In this document: in pieces, positions 5,519 to 7,559 of the stretch
How the letters are laid out: each line of letters opens with the position of its first letter
How positions within the stretch are numbered: position 1 is the first letter of the stretch
Program-made: the position numbers and the translations under genes
The notes under the pieces: model-generated
Told to the model about the DNA's origin: nothing
What the model saw: only the letters and a program-made list of their open reading frames with translations
Database searches by the model: none
Assembly (NCBI GenBank): GCA_900556665.1
Contig: USPX01000096.1
Location: forward strand, 1 to 7,559
DNA: 7,559 nucleotides
Direction: 5' to 3'
Source: an uncultured Eubacteriales bacterium
Lineage (GTDB): Bacteria; Bacillota_A; Clostridia; Lachnospirales; Cellulosilyticaceae

Positions 5519-7261
5519 ATGAAACAAAAGAAAGACATGAAGAAATATATATTAGTAAGTCTGGTATGTGGTCTTGTAGCATTTGGAAGTGTAGTGTTTG
5601 CAGGTCATAAGGCCGCAAATAAAGTGAGCTACACACAGTTTTTAAGAGAAATACAAAATGAGCAAGTTGAAAAAGTAGAACTTAGTAATGCTTCAACTTT
5701 AAAGTTTAAATTAAAAAATAGTGATACAGTTTATACAACAGATAATCCAAGAAAAGAAGGCTTAAAAGAAGCATTGCTTTTAAATAATATAGATGTCACA
5801 GAAAAAGTGAAAAATGATACATCAATGATTCAATATATCATTAGTACAAGTTTAATGGTAGCCATGTTTATTGCGATTTTTAATATGGTGAAAAAACAAG
5901 GAGATGGCCGAGGCAAAATGGGCATCGGTGACAAAAAGGTTGAACCTAGTGAACTTAAGTGCGGCTTTGATGATATCGCAGGAAATGAAGAAGCGAAAGA
6001 ACAAGTAGCTGAACTCATTGACTTTATGAAAGAACCAGAGAAGTACGCTAAGATGGGGGCACGTATGCCTAAAGGGTTTATCCTCTATGGTCCTCCAGGG
6101 ACAGGTAAAACATTACTTGCTAAGGCCATTGCTAAAGAAGCAGGTGTAAGCTTCTTCTCAGTAAGTGGTTCAGACTTTATGCAAATGTATGTAGGTGTCG
6201 GTGCCAGTCGTGTAAGAGAACTCTTTAAGAGTGCACGTAAAGAAGGTAAAGCAGTGATCTTCATTGATGAAATTGATGCCATTGGTAAGAAACGTAGTAA
6301 TGGTAGCATGCAAAGTAACGATGAAAAAGATCAAACATTAAATGCACTTTTAACAGAAATGTCAGGTTTCAAAGATGATGAAGGCGTTGTAGTCATTGCA
6401 GCAACTAATAGATTAGATACTTTAGATGACGCTCTCCTTCGTCCAGGACGATTTGATAGACATATTGAGGTAGGCTATCCTGACCTTAAAGCCAGAGAAC
6501 AAATTATTAAGCTTCACCTTAAAAATAAACCACTTTCAGATGAAGTGGAAGTCACAAATATCGCCAAACAAACAGTATATTTCACAGGGGCCATGCTTGA
6601 AAATCTTTTAAATGAAGCAGCCATTTGTGCCGTTTCAAGTAACAAGCCATGTATTGATCAAGCAGCCATTGATACTGCTTTTTATACAGTGGTAGCTGGG
6701 AAAGAAAAGAAAGACCGCAGCGGCATTAGCGAAATGGATCAGCGCATTACAGCTTATCATGAAGCAGGACACGCGTTAGTGACAAAACTGATTGCACCTG
6801 AAAACAGTGTGACGAAAGTAACTATTATTCCAAGTACAAAAGGCTTTGGCGGATTTAGTATGAATATCCCTAAAGACAAAATGTATATGAATAAAACAGA
6901 GCTTTTAAATAATATTAAAATTAGCTTAGCAGGACGCGCAGCTGAAGAGATTATTTTTGGAAAAGAACTGATTACAACAGGGGCAAGTAACGATATTGAA
7001 AAGGCCAGTGAATCTATGCGTAATATTTTATTAAGATATGGGATGGATGAGGCTTATGGCCTTGTAAACTTAAATGTTTTAACAGGGAAACAAACAGTAG
7101 AAGATGAGGCCTTCATTACACGTAGCGTGAAATATATGGAAGCCCTTTATGAAGAAACAAAGGCTTTAATTATAGCTCATCAAAATAAACTTGAAGCCCT
7201 TGCACAAAGTTTAATTGAAAAAGAAACATTAAATGAACAAGAAATAGCTAGCTTCTTTTAG
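5519..7261 (+). CDS. ftsH: FtsH-type ATP-dependent zinc metalloprotease (580 aa)
   Basis: This is a membrane-bound hexameric AAA+ protease that unfolds and degrades membrane and cytosolic proteins. Two membrane segments (about 10-29 and 104-124) flank an external domain (SYTQFLREIQNEQVEKVELS onward). The AAA module has Walker A GPPGTGKT (191-198), Walker B VIFIDE (246-251), and the second region of homology with R308, R311 and R314. The peptidase has HEAGH (414-418; zinc His414 and His418, catalytic Glu415) and Asp492 in TGASNDIEKA as third ligand, so it should be active. Oddities are Tyr in the pore loop (MYVGVG, 223-228) where Phe is usual, Met359 in GAML where the family normally has GADL, and a short C-terminus. 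It may therefore be a divergent paralogue rather than the main FtsH. AGGAGG (5506-5511) with a 7-nt spacer favours ATG 5519 over GTG 5492. No hpt, tilS or other common ftsH neighbour is present. Confidence 0.95.
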   Translation: MKQKKDMKKYILVSLVCGLVAFGSVVFAGHKAANKVSYTQFLREIQNEQVEKVELSNASTLKFKLKNSDTVYTTDNPRKEGLKEALLLNNIDVTEKVKNDTSMIQYIISTSLMVAMFIAIFNMVKKQGDGRGKMGIGDKKVEPSELKCGFDDIAGNEEAKEQVAELIDFMKEPEKYAKMGARMPKGFILYGPPGTGKTLLAKAIAKEAGVSFFSVSGSDFMQMYVGVGASRVRELFKSARKEGKAVIFIDEIDAIGKKRSNGSMQSNDEKDQTLNALLTEMSGFKDDEGVVVIAATNRLDTLDDALLRPGRFDRHIEVGYPDLKAREQIIKLHLKNKPLSDEVEVTNIAKQTVYFTGAMLENLLNEAAICAVSSNKPCIDQAAIDTAFYTVVAGKEKKDRSGISEMDQRITAYHEAGHALVTKLIAPENSVTKVTIIPSTKGFGGFSMNIPKDKMYMNKTELLNNIKISLAGRAAEEIIFGKELITTGASNDIEKASESMRNILLRYGMDEAYGLVNLNVLTGKQTVEDEAFITRSVKYMEALYEETKALIIAHQNKLEALAQSLIEKETLNEQEIASFF

Positions 7262-7285
7262 AAGCTAGCTATTTTGCTTTTTTTT
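7242..7285 (+). terminator. ftsH terminator shared with the convergent HTH gene
   Basis: A perfect 14-bp stem pairs 7242-7255 (AAATAGCTAGCTTC) with 7261-7274 around a 5-nt loop that contains most of the ftsH stop. It is followed by TTGC-like sequence and eight T residues (7278-7285). The stem also holds the stop of the opposing gene; on that strand the following T content is weak, so it is mainly an ftsH terminator. Confidence 0.85.
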
Positions 7286-7483
7286 GACTAACGTATCAAT
7301 GTCATTTTTCCAGTAGAGCCTTACGCGGTTAATTGTTTTAATCGGAGTGATCTTTCCCTTGCTTACTAGTTCATCTAGATATTGTCTAGAGCAATTCAGC
7401 ATACCAGTTGCCTCTGCGGTTGTAATGATTTCATTGCAAATAAATGTTACTAGGTCTTCTTTGTCTTCAAAAGTATACTTCAT
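7265..7483 (-). CDS. Small excisionase-like / MerR-type HTH protein (72 aa)
   Basis: The start ATG 7483-7481 is preceded by GAGGGGG (7497-7491) with a 7-nt spacer. After an acidic N-terminus, residues of about 19-63 follow the HTH_17 / excisionase-family pattern: IITTAEATGMLNCSRQYLDE, then LVSKGKITPIKTINRVRLYW and KNDIDTLV. The first helix pair plus the SRQYLDELV recognition helix, and the K.NRVRLYW wing, suit DNA binding. Proteins of this size act as phage or plasmid excisionases, small regulators or antitoxins. No integrase, recombinase or toxin is visible nearby, so the role is open. The coding region ends in the ftsH terminator, leaving no space for a co-transcribed downstream gene; a partner could only lie upstream, beyond 7559, or elsewhere. 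The region before its start carries repeated TAAAGTAA/TTACTTTA-type motifs that could be its binding sites. Confidence 0.8.
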   Translation of the reverse strand: MKYTFEDKEDLVTFICNEIITTAEATGMLNCSRQYLDELVSKGKITPIKTINRVRLYWKNDIDTLVKKKQNS

Positions 7484-7507
7484 AAAATATCCCCCTCACA
7501 ATTAAGC

Positions 7508-7556
7508 TAAAGTAAGTCTTTCTAGTAGTAAAAGTTTCTTTACTATTGTAAAGTAA
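7508..7556. repeat. Iterated TAAAGTAA motifs and inverted repeat upstream of the HTH gene
   Basis: TAAAGTAA occurs at 7508-7515 and again at 7549-7556, 41 bp apart (about four helical turns). Between them is a 7-bp inverted repeat, TAGTAAA (7526-7532) / TTTACTA (7539-7545), with a related core. The position 25-75 bp upstream of the HTH start suggests operator sites, possibly for the HTH protein itself. No clear promoter could be placed. Confidence 0.45.
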
Positions 7557-7559
7557 ATC

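Overview
The window reads as chromosomal DNA of a low-GC, Gram-positive, anaerobe-type Firmicute. Clostridia is likely, and Lachnospirales near Cellulosilyticum is a guess from gene style only. The evidence is AT-rich intergenic DNA, purine-rich AGGAGG ribosome sites 5-8 nt before starts, sigma-A-like promoters, intrinsic hairpin/T-run terminators, and a DUF1540 protein, a TcaA-like membrane protein and a GntR/FCD regulator. No tRNA, rRNA, CRISPR array, transposase or phage structural gene is visible.

Left part (1-1570, minus strand): a TPR-repeat protein is followed 59 bp downstream by the first 151 codons of a GAF-domain protein that runs off the left edge. They look like one transcription unit. 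Its promoter overlaps a mirror-image promoter for a PAP2-type membrane phosphatase on the plus strand. The -10 box of each promoter lies on the -35 box of the other, so the two probably compete.

Middle (1571-4212, plus strand): the PAP2 phosphatase, then a 50-residue four-cysteine DUF1540 protein that was too short for a routine ORF scan. Next is a 253-bp imperfect fold-back repeat that supplies the last codons and stop of the DUF1540 gene. Last comes a 418-residue membrane-anchored TcaA/YvbJ-like protein with a very G-rich leader.

Right part (4213-7559): a GntR/FCD transcription factor has a promoter and a candidate operator in front, and a long terminator stem that begins inside its own coding region. 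A roughly 560-bp gap follows. Its first half is featureless AT-rich DNA. Its second half holds a probable small RNA of about 107 nt (extended -10 promoter, two C-rich segments, strong terminator) and then a promoter for an ftsH-type membrane protease gene. ftsH converges with a small excisionase-like HTH gene on the minus strand, the two stops being only 3 bp apart within a shared hairpin.

Most of the protein genes are ordinary housekeeping or accessory types. The most unusual material is non-coding: the fold-back element, the candidate C-rich sRNA with two antisense matches in the leader of the TcaA-like gene, and the overlapping divergent promoters. No multi-gene novel system is evident.
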